From contig NC_134089.1 in NCBI RefSeq assembly GCF_000715075.1, forward strand, positions 67,810,697 through 67,874,696: a DNA stretch of 64,000 nucleotides. Direction: 5' to 3'. The translations under genes were made by a program, and so were the position numbers. This DNA comes from Nicotiana tabacum. Lineage: Eukaryota; Streptophyta; Magnoliopsida; Solanales; Solanaceae. Every line of letters starts with the position of its first letter. Within the stretch, counting starts at the first letter, position 1. A model generated the notes under the pieces. The model was not told where the DNA came from, searched no databases, and was given only the letters and a program-made list of their open reading frames with translations. Positions 12,756-24,659 of this stretch are shown piece by piece.

Positions 12756-15700
12756 TGTAGACGCGTAATTTTTGACCCTCCCCGAGAATTTTCACATTTT
12801 TAGCGTAAATATTTAATTTAGGTCTAATATAGCTATTTTAGCTATTTTGACTATTTTACTTTATTTTCGTCGCAAAAGAAAAATTACAAAAAATATATAT
12901 AAAATTTTTAGCTTATGTATTTCTCATAAACTTGAAAAATACAAAAAATAGTACCTTATTTTTGTATTTTGTATAATTTCGAAAATTATAAAAAAAATAT
13001 ATGATTTTATTAATGTTTTGCAGTCATTTTAAACTTAAAAAAAAATATAAAAATAGTACTTTATGTTTTTATCGTTGTATAATTTCGAAAATTACAAAAA
13101 AAAGTTATTAACGTTTTGTAGCTATTTTAATCTTGAAAAATACAAAAAAAAATAGTACTTTATATTTTATCTTTTTATAAAAACGAAAATGACAAAAATA
13201 GTTTTATTTATGCTTTGTAGCTATTTTAATCTTGAAAAAATACTAAAAAAAAGGAGAAATAGTTTTGTTTTAAATGTTAGTCTTATTTTGGTAGTTATTT
13301 TGCTTGCATAAGATTAATTAAATAACATTGTGTTTTTATTCTCGGGTCTGGACAAAGAATAATATTTGGGTTTAAACTACCTGTTTTTAGGCCTAATTTT
13401 CGGATCTGGCCCATAATAATCCGAGCCCACCACATACGGGGAACCCCACAGCGCATGGGGGACACATGTCTTGGACCCCTACACACGTGGGGTCCATGTC
13501 CTTTGAACAAGGACAAAACACATGGGATTGGAAATTTTAAAAGGTTGAAAATTTGGGAAAGGGCGGACAAAAAGGTGAAAAGAAGGGGGGAGGGAACGTG
13601 AGAAAAGGGGAAGTGAAAGAATTTTAAAAGAAAAGTTTTAAAAAGGAGAAAGGGACAACACGTGAAAGGGGGATTTAAAAATATGAAAAGGCAAAACTTT
13701 TGAAAAAGGGAAAAGCGGACAGAACGTGGGAAAAAGGGGATTGAAAATTTTAAAAAAGCAATTTTTTTTGGAAAAAGAGAAGGACGGAACGTGAAAAGGA
13801 GGAAAGATTTTTTGAAATGAAAATGAAAAAGTACTGTTTCACCTCCTTTTTTGGGGGGAAAAACGGGAGAAAACGAAAAAAAAGGAAGAAGGTTGACCAC
13901 GGCTGGCTTCACGATCCTTCCCGTCCAAACGAGGCCAGAACCAGCCCGAACTCCCACCGTCGAACCTCCATAGCTGCTGGACAGAGAAAGCAAACGGACA
14001 CCAAACCATTCGTGCATTGCTTCTGCTGCTGCTTCGTCAACCAGGAACAGCCACAGCAACAACCTTCTCCCTCATTCCCCGTCAAGCAGCAGCAACTGCT
14101 GCTGCGTCGTCCAACCCCTCTCGTCCAAACGATCACCTGGAATTACCAGTAGCAGCCATGACCCATTCTCCGTCCGTTCGCGTTCGAGCTTATGGCGCGA
14201 TCTATTCCGTTTGAGCTTTGATGACTGTTTCTATGGTTTTCCGTTTGAAGTCCGTTCGAGTGCCGATGTGAGGTTCCAGTTCGTTGGTTTCGTTGCTCCA
14301 TCGCGCCGACTATGGCTCCATTTCGGTTTGACGAATGAGTTGTAAACCCCAGCAGTGTTTATCATTAGAGGTTCGTTTCTAATCTTTGTTTGAGTTGATA
14401 TCGGTTACTATCCTGTCCGAGCTTGAATACATGTTATGTTGAAGATTTCGTTTAAATCTGTCGAGTTTTAGTTTTGTGCTTATGTTACTGCTATCTCAAA
14501 TTGGCATGCTAGACGAAACGTTGTGCAAAAGTTTTCATGTTCATGACTAGCTTGCCGAATTTGTAGTCGGATTGATTTAATAAGTTCTATCATAACTTTG
14601 TTAGTCATTATTTTGTTGGTTGCCATATGGGTTAGTTCTAATGTAAGTTCGTGTTTAATTGTAATTTGTCAAGCTTGAAACACTCTTTATTAGCCGTACA
14701 TCCTACTAGCTTCCATTGTTAGATTAATAAATTAGGATTTCTTTTTTAGAGAAGAACAAAGTATAAAATTGTAGTTGCCTTAAGCTTACCCTTTTAAAAA
14801 TAAAAATGAGACGAGCCTCGCCAAATAAAAATACAAATTGTGGGGCCTTCAATAATTGGTCATAATCAATACTTAGAATCTGGGATGGATTATTTTGGTG
14901 AATTTCACTGCCTTCCCCAAAGATAATAACGCGTTAGACTCTCTAGACGCGATTTAATTAAGTTACATTTTTAAAACTCGCGTGCACATTTATGTGACCC
15001 AAATCCCAATCTCAACGGAGTCGAAGTGTGTCTCTAATCACGGGTACATTGATTGTGACGTGGTTTGAGATGCATTTTCATGACGTTGCAAGTTCTTATT
15101 TTATTAAATAATGAAGGAGACGAGCCTCGACAAACAAAAATGCACAAGCTGCGGGGCCCTTTAAATGTATATATTAAAATACTTAGAATTCGGGATAGGC
15201 CGTTTAGTGAATTTTACGGCCTTTCCAAAATAACAATACCCTAGTTGCTTTAAGCGCCTTTAATAATTTATTTTCCTTAACTCGGGTGTACATTTATGTG
15301 ACCCGAATCCAAATCTCAACAGAGCCGAGATGTGTCAATAATCACGGGTACATTGGTTGTGACGTGGTTCGAGATATGTTTCCACGATGTTGCAATTCTT
15401 GATAAAAATAACAGTAAATGATAAAAGCGGTTAAAAGTTAAATTTTGCACATAAGTCATATTTGTATAAAATCAGATAATCAAGCCGAATATGACAGTTG
15501 AGCTTCCGTGCTAGAACCACAGAATTCGGGAATGCCTAACACCTTCTCCCGGGTTAACAGAATTCCTTATCCGGATTTCTGGTTCGTAGACTGTAATATG
15601 GAGTCATTCTTTTCCTCGATTCGGGATTAAATTGGTGACTTGGGACACCCTAAATCTCCCAAGTGGCGACTCTGAAATAATTAAACAAATCCCGTTTCGA

Positions 15701-15763
15701 TTGTCCTTTAATTGGAAAAAACTCCTTCACCCCTCGCGGGGGGCGGAAAAAGGAGGTGTGACA
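12756..15763 (+). mobile_element. Element A 5' LTR (TR-GAG type)
   Basis: 3,008 bp, TGTAGACGCG to GGTGTGACA. It matches 25474-28479 with about 2% differences in the parts I compared by eye. It holds a purine-rich block (13540-13880) and an internal tandem duplication of about 300 bp (14807-15105 and 15113-15400). Open frames on either strand inside the LTR (for example 13295-14062 minus) lie in low-complexity sequence and match no family I know. Confidence 0.93.
14807..15400 (+). repeat. ~300-bp tandem duplication inside the element A LTR
   Basis: Both units share, in order, GACGAGCCTCG, GGGGCC, ACTTAGAAT, the AACTCG...GTGCACATTTATGTGACCC block, AATCTCAAC, TCACGGGTACATTG and TGTGACGTGGTT. 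The 3' LTR has it at about 27525-28115. The sister element C carries an equivalent duplication at about 49480-50100 and 62105-62725 (minus). Confidence 0.85.
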
Positions 15764-15767
15764 GCTT

Positions 15768-15785
15768 TGGCGACTCTGCTGGGGA
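15768..15785 (+). other. Primer binding site of element A
   Basis: TGGCGACTCTGCTGGGGA begins 4 bases after the LTR. TGG at its start complements the tRNA CCA end. The reverse complement, exact for all 18 bases, is in the matching place in element C (61717-61734). This PBS type is associated with Tat/Ogre-lineage elements. I do not assign the tRNA with certainty. Confidence 0.85.
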
Positions 15786-17210
15786 CAGAGCCCAGAATCT
15801 CTGGTTCAGGGTTCAGAATTCGAACTTGGAATAATTGTTGTATTCAGCTTTATTAGATTTTGTTGCATGATCTGTGCATACTGTGCTAACTAATTGCTTT
15901 TACTGCTTTAATATTTTGTGAACTGTATATAAGCTGTGCCGAAACCCATCTCCTCTCTGAGTCTTCTGAATTGTGAAGAAGGGTGTACGGTGTACGACTT
16001 CTTTTCTGTCTAGTGTCAAGTCCCAATTTAGAACGAGGTTTGGATAAGTCGCAAAGCCGGTGAAGCTTATGTATTCCCGGACTGCCGCCTCCCCCTCGGC
16101 TCGAGTTGTCCGCTCGGATAAGACAGGTCTAGAACAAACACCCAGGTTTTGAACCTAGAATAAACTCAACTTCATGCCGGATCCCTAGTAGGAACACTTA
16201 TCTGCATCATGTGCATTTTTGACTTAGGGGACTCAACACAGGGGTTGGGTCCGTCTAGGAATAGCAACCTGAAACAGAAAAGATCATCCTGATGCATCCT
16301 ACTCACTGCTTGTGCATTTATTTGCTTTGAACTTGCATGATGACCGGTTTTGAATATTGGGTTACTCTTCTGTTTTGAAAAAATAACAATGTCCAAATAC
16401 TGGCGAAATTCTGCCGAAATTTTGGGAAAAATGAAAAGAAAAGAAAAGAAATATTTTTTATATATGTTTGTTTCGCTCAAAAAGCAAAAAAAAAATAAAT
16501 AGAAAAGTGTCCCTTATTTTTAGGTTGAAGAATAAGTTGGTCATTTTGTTGAAACTAAAAAAATCTTCACTTTGTCTTGTCTTCAAAATGAAAAAAAAGA
16601 AGAAAAAGAAAATAGTTTGTCTTGCCATGAAAAATGAAAATGAAAAAAGAGTTGTTTTTAAAATAGTTTTTTTTATTTATTTGTTTATAAAAATGCCAAA
16701 AATGAAAATGAAAAGAGTCTTGCGTTGAACGTGGTTTTATTATTTGTTGCAATATATATATATAAATCCAAAAAGTATTATTCTTTATTTCCTTTCTAGA
16801 AAAGTTATTTTTTAGACCCCCTCTATAAAAGTTTTTTTAGACCCCCAATTTTTAAGAAAAAATCCAAAATATTTTCCATGTCTTTAGAAAGTCTTTTTAA
16901 TTGTTTTAAACAAAAAAAATTTAAAAAAAATATTTTCTTTTAATTTCTTCCAAAAAAAAAATATTTTCTAGAATTGAAAATAAAAGTCAAAATTCAAAAA
17001 TATTTTTAGAAGCATTTCTTTCATCGAAAGTAAAATTCCAAAAAATATTTTCTTTCTTCTTTAGAAGTTTCTCTTTCAAAATTCAAAAAAAAAATCTTTA
17101 GAAATCCTTCTTTGAAAAGAAATGCTCCAGTTCTTCTTTATAAGTCTTTCCTTCAAAAAAACAAATAATAATAATAATAAAAAAAAGTTTATTTACTTTA
17201 TTCATGATTG

Positions 17211-17270
17211 CCCGAACTACACGGGTTTGATTCTCACCGGATGTGAGATACGTAGGCAACCCTCATCGGG
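17211..17270 (+). ncRNA. Conserved stem-loop motif, copy 1 (class a)
   Basis: P1 CCCGA 17211-17215 with TCGGG 17266-17270. P2 CTAC 17217-17220 with GTAG 17252-17255. P3 CTCAC 17233-17237 with GTGAG 17243-17247. The constant strands are TTTGATT before P3 and ATA after it. Confidence 0.65.
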
Positions 17271-17390
17271 TCCAACCTCCCCTTTTGCTAAAATAGCCAA
17301 AAACAAATAAATAAATAAATAAATAAATAACATGTTAAAATTTTAATTTTTATCATAAATAAGTCGGGCGATGTCCAACCTCCCTTTTGC

Positions 17391-17410
17391 AAAAAAAAAA
17401 AAATATAAAA

Positions 17411-17475
<65 letters not shown>
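17391..17475. repeat. Poly(A) and (TA)n tract
   Basis: A-rich run (17391-17428) followed by about 23 TA dinucleotides. A simple-sequence repeat inside the element A leader. Confidence 0.95.
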
Positions 17476-17479
<4 letters not shown>

Positions 17480-18124
17480 TTCATCATACAGAAGTTGGGT
17501 GACGCTGTTTTGTCAAGACATAGCCGAATGTTCCCGAAAGGGACGCCGGAAGGCTGACTTTGCATAAACAGCCACCTTTGGGTCATTTTTTAAGATTTAG
17601 TCCAGTTGCCCCACACAGCCTTAAAAATCTTCGTCCCCGAGACGCTGAAGGGCCGTGTTTGCAACACCAGGTTTTTATTGTAATTTGAAAAAAAAAACAA
17701 AGAGTCAGTGGTCAAGTGAATACCGTTTGTTTCTTTTAGTCAAAAATAAGCCGAGCCAGCTTCGGCCGCGTCTTAAACCGTTCTTGCCGAAATAGCCTTA
17801 GAATATCTTTCAGTTGTCGAAAGGCTATTTTCGTAAAAGAACGGACAAGTTTGTAAAGTGTCATAAAATAACCCTCCCCGGCCTCAAAATTCATGTGAAA
17901 TTTGGAAGGGGCCACATTTGCAAAAATAACCGTTTGGTTGCATTTGTCAAACAGAGAAAGGGAGCTGGCCTTTTGTTTTTGAGTTTGTAAATCTTTTTGA
18001 TAAGGATATATGGGTTGTTTGATTTTCGAGTTTGTAGGTCATCTTTAAACCTTTGAAAACCAGTTTGTTTTATTATTAAAATTGATAAAGAAAAAATGTT
18101 GCATTGCTGTTACCTTTCATTTTG

Positions 18125-18184
18125 CCCGAACTACGCGGGTTTGATTCTCACCGGATGTGAGATACGTAGGCAACCCTCATCGGG
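18125..18184 (+). ncRNA. Conserved stem-loop motif, copy 2 (class a)
   Basis: P1 CCCGA 18125-18129 with TCGGG 18180-18184. P2 CTACG 18131-18135 with CGTAG 18165-18169. P3 CTCAC 18147-18151 with GTGAG 18157-18161. It ends about 270 bases before the gag start. Confidence 0.65.
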
Positions 18185-18453
18185 TCCAACCTCCCCTTTT
18201 GCTAAAAAAAAAGGTCAAAATGCGGAAAAAAAACTATTTTTAGAAGTCTTTCTTTCAAGAAGTCCGAAAAAAAAATGATTGAAATGGTTAAACTGCCTAG
18301 GTACATTACATTACAACGTGTAATTGCGATATGTGTTAAAACTCTAACGCTGACAAGTTTGTTGTTTACCAGAAGTTTCGACAGTTAGTTTATTAGAGCG
18401 TACTGGCAATATACCATTATCAAACAAGATCAAAAGGGCCTATACCAGAAAGC

Positions 18454-20319
18454 ATGACTGGCTCAGAAAATAGTGTTGAGTCGGAAAGGACGGCACATCA
18501 GATGCTGAAGGAGACGATGGCCAATATAGAAAAAATGAGATTGGAAATGCATGAAATGTAGTTAGCCATGGCTAAGGTGCAAAAGGGGCCCGAACCACTC
18601 GTCACTCCTATTTCCCCACCGGGACACACACCAGAATACCCTTCACCCGGCCCTTCGACAAGCTTCCCCATTGCCCAATACTTCCAAGGGGAGACTTCCT
18701 ACAATCCCCAAGCTCCACCACCCAAACAAAACCCTCCTCTGCCAATTGTCCCCGTCTTCGGGGCACCTCCACCAGCCACACTGCAAAGATCCTCCAGCGA
18801 GCCGTTGTTTCAGGCTCATGATAACCAGTATTATTCTCTTGAACCAACCTTTAAAGCACCCGAACCATACACCTACACCCCACACCTCCAACTCCCAGCA
18901 GAAACTGAGAGGTCGACTAAGAATCCAGAGAAGGATGAAGTGCTTCGTAAAATGAAAAGCTTGGAGCAATCTTTCCGGAGTATGCATGGGTTGGGCAGCC
19001 AGTTTAGTGTGGCCTACAAAGATCTGTGCCCTTTCCCGGATGTGCAATTGCCGGCAGGTTTTAAGATGCCCAAATTTGATCTATACGAGGGGCATGGTGA
19101 TCCCATGGCACATCTGCGAGGTTTCTGTAGTAAGATGAGAGGAGAAGGTGGAAAGGATGAGCTTCTGATAGCTTATTTCGGTCAAAGTTTAAGCGGGTCC
19201 GCACTCGAATGGTACACGAGGCAGGATCCTAGAAGGTGGTATACCTGGGACGATCTAGCACAAGCATTTGCGGGTCAGTTTTAGTATAACCTTGAGATCG
19301 TCCCGGACCGTCTCACACTGTTAAAACTTGAGAAAAAGCCTGGAGAGAGCTTCAGGGAATTCGGATTCCGTTGGAGGGAACAAGCAGCAAGAGTCGATCC
19401 ACCAATGAGGGAGGGTGAAATGGTGGACTACTTCTTACAAACTTTGGAGCCAACTTACTTTGGTCACCTAGTGACGTCAGTTGGTAAATCTTTCAACGAA
19501 GTAGTAAAAATGGGCGGTATGATCAAAGAGGGACTCAGATCCAACAAAATCCTGAGCTATTCGGCGATTAAAGCAACTACTCAGGCCATCCAGAGCGACA
19601 CGGGAGGTGCGCTCGGAAAGAGGAGAGAGGAGGTCGCAACAATCGAAGCAGGTATTAGGTCCAAATCCAGAGGTCCTTCCCCTCACTACCAGCCCAGACC
19701 CCATCACCCAAATTATCCGCACACTCCATACAACCTTCCACAACCATACTACCCATCATCAGGGCAACTCTTTTCAGCCCATCATGCCCAAACCTGTCCC
19801 CGAGCTCCATATAATCCGCCTCAGTATTATCCTCCGAACAATGTCCGGTCACAGGTTCAACCATCAGGTCACCCCCTATGACGAGGGCCAGCACCACATA
19901 ATGCATTCTTGCCTTCACAACGTTTTCGAGCACCCAACGACCCTAGAAAACAGGGGCATGGAGGGGAACAAAGGCAAAGAAATAGTTTCACGCCGATTGG
20001 GGAGTCCTACACAAGTTTGTTTGAAAAGTTAAAGCTTTCTGGCCTGATTGAGCCGCTCCTTGGCTATACTCCAGACCCATATGCAAAAGGATTTGATCCT
20101 GCTGTACGATGCATGTACCACTCTAATGTCCAAGGACATAGCATTGAAGACTGTCGTTCTTTGAAAAAGGAAATAGAAAGAATGATTCAGGAAGGGGTAA
20201 TTGTGATCAATGACAGTGACAGGGAGCACGCGAATCCTCTTGAGAACTTGTTGACTGATGTTGATGATACTGAAGTTGGTGATGGTCTTGGCAATGTTGA
20301 TATAGAGCTCAATGGCTAA
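18454..20319 (+). pseudogene. Element A gag (Tat/Ogre-like), one frame with three stops
   Basis: A single 622-codon frame runs from ATG 18454 to TAA 20317-20319 and is broken only by TAG 18559-18561, TAG 19282-19284 and TGA 19879-19881, with no frameshift. A proline-rich N-terminal third is followed by a retrotransposon gag domain (KFDLYEGHGDPMAHLRGF, LSGSALEWYTRQDP, then PGESFREFGFRWREQAARV and DYFLQTLEP). A Pro/His/Tyr-rich linker leads to a CxxHx5Hx4C knuckle-like motif (Cys553, His556, His562, Cys567, RCMYHSNVQGHSIEDC). This suits a Tat/Ogre-type nucleocapsid. No protease, RT or integrase follows. Each stop is one C-to-T change from CAG or CGA, consistent with decay of methylated DNA. The alternative, stop readthrough, is not supported by any context I can see. 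Confidence 0.88.
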
Positions 20320-21269
20320 AATGTCGTGCTTGGTAGTTGGAAAGACACTCCATTTTGGGTCAGCCGGAGAGGATCTTTGATGGTTTATTTTGTTGTCATT
20401 TCTGTTGTCTGGATTATTCTTAGGGTTGTAATCCGGATATTGTCTTGTGTCAAACCCTCTTGTCCCTCCATTTTGCCACAATGGTTTATTTAGTTTGGTC
20501 CAGGTTTGTTTCATGGTGTACTTTGGTTTGTTTTGCTTGCTTTGTTATTCGAACCATTCCACCGCTAGTCTAATGCAAATTTCGGTCTTTTATTATTTCC
20601 AGTAATTTTCTTTGTTTAGTTCTTCTATCCTTTTGTTGTGTCTTTTGTTCAAACACCGATTCTAGTGACATGACATGCGCACACAATTTTAACCCAATCT
20701 TAAAAGCTGATCATTAAACCATTGGGAGGTGATCGAAACGTTTAAAGGAAATAAGAACGGTTTGAGATTATTTGGAGCCCGAGTCATGTGGAACTGGGGA
20801 AAGTAAAACATAAAGAAAACCATTAAATGTAAGGTTTGCCAAATTGACATGAGGGTCGTTCATGATAATGCGAGTGAGAGTATTTCCCAACGGTGCTTTA
20901 GAGATGACAAATGAAAAAGCAAATGTTAAATATAATTGTCAAGTCCAGCACCATCAGAAGAGGCTACAAATCTTTGTTTAAATTGTGTTGTTTGCACTTG
21001 GCATGTTTGAAGACTGGAATGACGAAGACATTTTGTTCTTCTACCTAAACACTTTATCCTTCGTTACCCCTTTTGAGCCTTATTTATTTTCTTTCATACC
21101 CCTCGTTCGGAATCAGTAGCAACGACCAGAAAACGCAAGCATGGCAGGGAAACAAAAGAAAAAAAAACAACAACAAAACCAAAAAAAAAGAGAAAAAAAA
21201 GAGGGAAAAAGAGAAAAATGATAACAAAAAAAAAACAACAAAAGAAAGTCAGAAGAAAACGGAGGAATT
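20320..21269 (+). other. Element A region after gag, non-coding
   Basis: No open frame with family similarity; pol is absent. The stretch 20390-20460 and 20650-21110 matches element C reversed (58300-57600). An A-rich purine block (21141-21260) corresponds to the pyrimidine block of C at 57480-57600. Confidence 0.75.
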
Positions 21270-21326
21270 GGGAACTACGTTTGACCTGATTCCTCAAAGA
21301 GGATATGTAGGTGCCTCACGGCTCGG
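21270..21326 (+). ncRNA. Conserved stem-loop motif, copy 3 (class b)
   Basis: P2 CTACG 21275-21279 with TGTAG 21306-21310 (one G-U pair). P3 CCTC 21292-21295 with GAGG 21299-21302 and an AAA loop. The constant CTGATT and ATA strands are present. The outer P1 is not formed because the 5' strand reads GGGA rather than CCGA, although the 3' TCGG remains. Confidence 0.6.
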
Positions 21327-21659
21327 TCATAGGGTGCATAGGGTGCATATGGTGCATAATGGCCATAATGGTCATAGTATGCATAATGTAACATAGTATA
21401 ACAAAAATAAAAAATAAAAAAATAAAAAATCCCCAAGCAAGAAACTGGGCCAAGGGTTGCGCTTGTAGTAAACAAATATGGCTCCGAAAGTTGTAATTTT
21501 GAACCCCAATTTGATTTGTTTTTCGAGCCTTTAATACCCTTTCTTTCTAGCCTATCCAAAACCCACATTACGGTCCAAAGAAAGACCTTCTGATCAGTCT
21601 TCAAAAGATGCCAAGTCAGACAAATGAGAGTCTTACCGGTGAACATAACATTTTGTTCC

Positions 21660-22900
21660 ACAACAGAAAGGACTCTAATCCCCAGCAGGAAGAGTCATAT
21701 CGGCAACACTCCAAATCCCCAGCTGTAAAGTGATACAACTGAGAGAGTCTTATCGGTGAAAACCTTCACAGGCACCATAAGGCGAAGAAAGCTGAGAGAA
21801 AATCGAAATGAGAGAGGCTTGATAGTGAAAACCCTCCGGGGCACTACTAGTTGAATAAGGATTGAGAATCAGATGAAAATCATCAGACAGAAATGGTGAA
21901 AGGTGATTTGACGATGGAGGATAGGCCACATGTGCATGTCATGACCGTTAGAGTCGGTATCCGTGTTTGATAGGTTTTATTTATAGTTTCTCTTATTAGA
22001 GAGTCATCTTTTTCTTTTTGTCTTTTATTCCGTCCCTTTTTTGTCTTTCTCCTTTCATAGAAAATTCCTCAGTAGAGTCTGTTTGGTCAAAGCAAGTGAG
22101 AAATGACTTCAAAATTTGCCATCAGCTTTCCAATTATGCAAGACGAGATCTGACTAGTACACCCAAGTGGTATAAGTCAGGAAGGAACAGGCGCAAAGCC
22201 CGTGTCAAGAAGGGTATCCCCATCAAGATGAGATTGATAAAAGGGATGGGCCAGTGTCAGCAATTAATATCATCCCCAACAAGTTTTGATAGCATAATGG
22301 AACACAAAACCGGGAAAGGAGAAAGAGGAAACCATCCCCAGCAGGAGTGGCATGACCGCTCACCATATTTTTAAACTAACAAAATTTTCTTTGATTTGAA
22401 ACAGGGAAAATGAATGTTATTGATGGCGGAAAGACAGGCCATAAAGAAGATCATCAAACCGAGGCAGAAAATTTTCTCATTGTGAAAATTTTCTTGAAGG
22501 CATGTACCCATTTGGGGAAGAGGAAAGATAACACCAGTCTCAAGGGAGATGATCTTTGAACCAGTGTTATCCCCAAGTTTTAATAAAGGAAGCTGTATCC
22601 CCAGCGGACAGAACAAAAGATTGAAACTTGTGTTCGGAAAGGCAAAGGGCCAGTATCGCTCCCAGCAGGCTTCAGAAGAGTGGAGCACCAATTTTGAAGG
22701 AATGAAAATTCCCAGCAGTGTTATCCTCAACAAAGTTATCTCCAGTTGATAACATTTTTATCTCCCGCAATGTTGAGAGAAAATAAAAGTTTTGAAGGAA
22801 GTGGTTTTGAAAAAGAAGGGGGGAAGGAAAGAAGATTCCCCCAGCAGTATCATCCCCAGCAGGTAAGTAAATAATTCCCAGCAGTGTTATCCCCAGCAGT
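21660..22900 (+). repeat. Dispersed TCCCCAGCAG repeats
   Basis: Exact TCCCCAGCAG at 21679-21688, 22335-22344, 22853-22862 and 22890-22899. One-mismatch copies lie near 22598, 22661, 22709, 22841 and 24889. They alternate with GAGAGTCTTA(C/T)CGGTGAA blocks (about 21625-21850). The decamer is the reverse complement of the 3' half of the PBS at 15768-15785. Confidence 0.8.
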
Positions 22901-22959
22901 TTCGAGGGAAGACAACACGAGAAACAGTTCTGGAAGAAGGTAATTCATGAAGAAGGAAA

Positions 22960-24540
22960 TGGTCCACGCATAGGAGACGCACTTCCTAAATTATTTTCTT
23001 TCATAGGAGACGCACTTCCTAGTTCAAAATCATTAAAGTTTCACCCATAGGAGATGCACTTCCTAAGTTTATTTTTACCCTAGGAGACGCATTTCCTAAG
23101 TTTATTTTTACCCCAGGAGATGCACTTCCTAAAGTAAAGTTTCACCCATAGGAGACACACTTCCTAAGTTCATTTTACCCCTAGGAGACACACTTCCTAA
23201 GTTTAGTTTTTACCAATAGGAGACGCACTTCCTAAGTTTGATTTTACCAATAGGAGACGCACTTCCTAAGTTTGATTTTACGAATAGGAGACACACTTCC
23301 TAAGTTTAGTTTTACCAATAGGAGACGCACTTCCTAAGTTTAGTTTTACCCCTAGGAGACGCACTTCCTAAGATTAGTTTTACCAATAGGAGACGCACTT
23401 CCTAAGTTTAGTTTTACCCCTAGGAGACGCACTTCCTAAGTTTAGTTTTTACCCATAGGAGAAGCATTTCCTCCTAAGTTTAGTGTTACCAATAGGAGAT
23501 GCACTTCCTGAGTTTAGTTTTACCAATAGGAGATGCACTTCCTAAGTTTATTTTTACCCTAGGAGACGCACTTACTAAGTTTATTTTTACCCCAGGAGAC
23601 GCACTTCCTAAATTAAAGTTTCACCCATAGGAGACGCACTTCCTAAGTTTAGTTTTGCCCATAGGAGACGCACTTCCTAAATTTAGTTTTACCAATAGGA
23701 GACGCACTTCCTAAGTTTAGTTTCACCCATAGGAGAAGCATTTCCTCCTAAGTTTAGTTTCACCATAGGAGAAGCATTTCCTCCTAATTTTAGTTTTACC
23801 AATAGGAGACGCACTTCCTAAGTTTACTTTTACCCCATAGGAGACGCACTTCCTAAATTAAGATTTCACGCATAGGAGACGCACTTCCTAAATTATTTTC
23901 ACTCATAGGAGACGCACTTCCTAGTTTAAAATCATTAAAGAGACGCACTTCCTAAGTTTATTCTACCCCTGGGAGACACACTTCGTAGTCTGGGTCGTTC
24001 AGGTTATATTTTTGCTTTAGGAGACGCACTTCCTAGTCTGGTTCATTTAAGATTTCATTCGTAGGAGACGCATTTCCTAGTTTGAGTCATTGAGATTTTA
24101 CCCATAGGAGGCACACTTCCTAAAATTGATAGTTCATTTATAGGAGACGCACTTCCTAGTTTGGCTTTTTCAGGTTATATTTTATTTCAGGAGACGCACT
24201 TCCGGAATTGAGATTTCACCCTTAGGAGATGCACTTCCTAGTTTGATTCATTTTAAGTTCGACCATAGGAGACACACTTCCTAGTCTAGTTTATTGAAGT
24301 TTACCCGTAGGAGACGCACTTCCTAATCAAGGTCTTTCAAGTTTTTAGGAGACGCACTTCCTAGTTCTAGTCACTGAAGTTTTCACCCCAAGGAGATGCA
24401 CTTCCTAGTTTAGTTCATTCCGATTCAACCATAGAAGACGCACTTCCTAGTTTGCGTCGTTGAGGTTTTATTTTAGCAGACGCATTTGCTAGCAAGAGTG
24501 TTTGGTTTTACTCGTAGTAGATGCACATCCTAGTCTAGTC
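22960..24540 (+). repeat. Minisatellite of TAGGAGACGCACTTCCTA units
   Basis: About 45 imperfect units of roughly 33-40 bp. Each contains a 5-bp inverted repeat, TAGGA/TCCTA, around GACGCACT, then a TTTAGTTTTACC-type spacer. Variant units (near 23460, 23730 and 23770) read TAGGAGAAGCATTTCCTCCTA, which lengthens the stem to TAGGAG/CTCCTA. Element C has the same array reversed at 52690-54870. Confidence 0.9.
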
Positions 24541-24659
24541 TTTAGTTTACTCTCATCATTGCATCAGTAGTATGAGTGGGTTACAATTTTGCTAACGACT
24601 CACAAATCTTCCCAGTGCAAACTGGGTTAGGAAATTTCGTTTGTTTTGTTTGTTTTGGT

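Larger units (their letters stand above)
15786..18453 (+). other. Element A leader between PBS and gag
   Basis: 2.7 kb of non-coding leader. It includes two copies of the conserved hairpin motif (17211-17270 and 18125-18184), a truncated third copy that keeps only the CCAACCTCCCTTTTGC flank near 17370, AT-rich low-complexity sequence (16380-17200), and a stretch around 17510-17700 that is duplicated in element C. I see no gene. It presumably acts as an untranslated leader with packaging and dimerisation functions, which is inference. Confidence 0.7.

Noticed and set aside
13295..14062. 255-codon minus frame in the A LTR
   Set aside because: Antisense to a purine-rich LTR block, low complexity, and altered in the 3' LTR copy.
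17211..17270. tRNA gene or tRNA-like SINE head
   Set aside because: TTTGATTC recalls a T-arm, but there is no acceptor stem, D-arm or anticodon arm, and P3 varies freely.
18125..18184. Hammerhead or other known self-cleaving ribozyme
   Set aside because: CTGANGA and GAAA core strands of the hammerhead are absent, and the arrangement matches no ribozyme class I know.
22960..24540. CRISPR-like array of short repeats and spacers
   Set aside because: Spacers are near-identical to each other, the unit is imperfect, the array sits inside a plant LTR element and has a sister array in element C.
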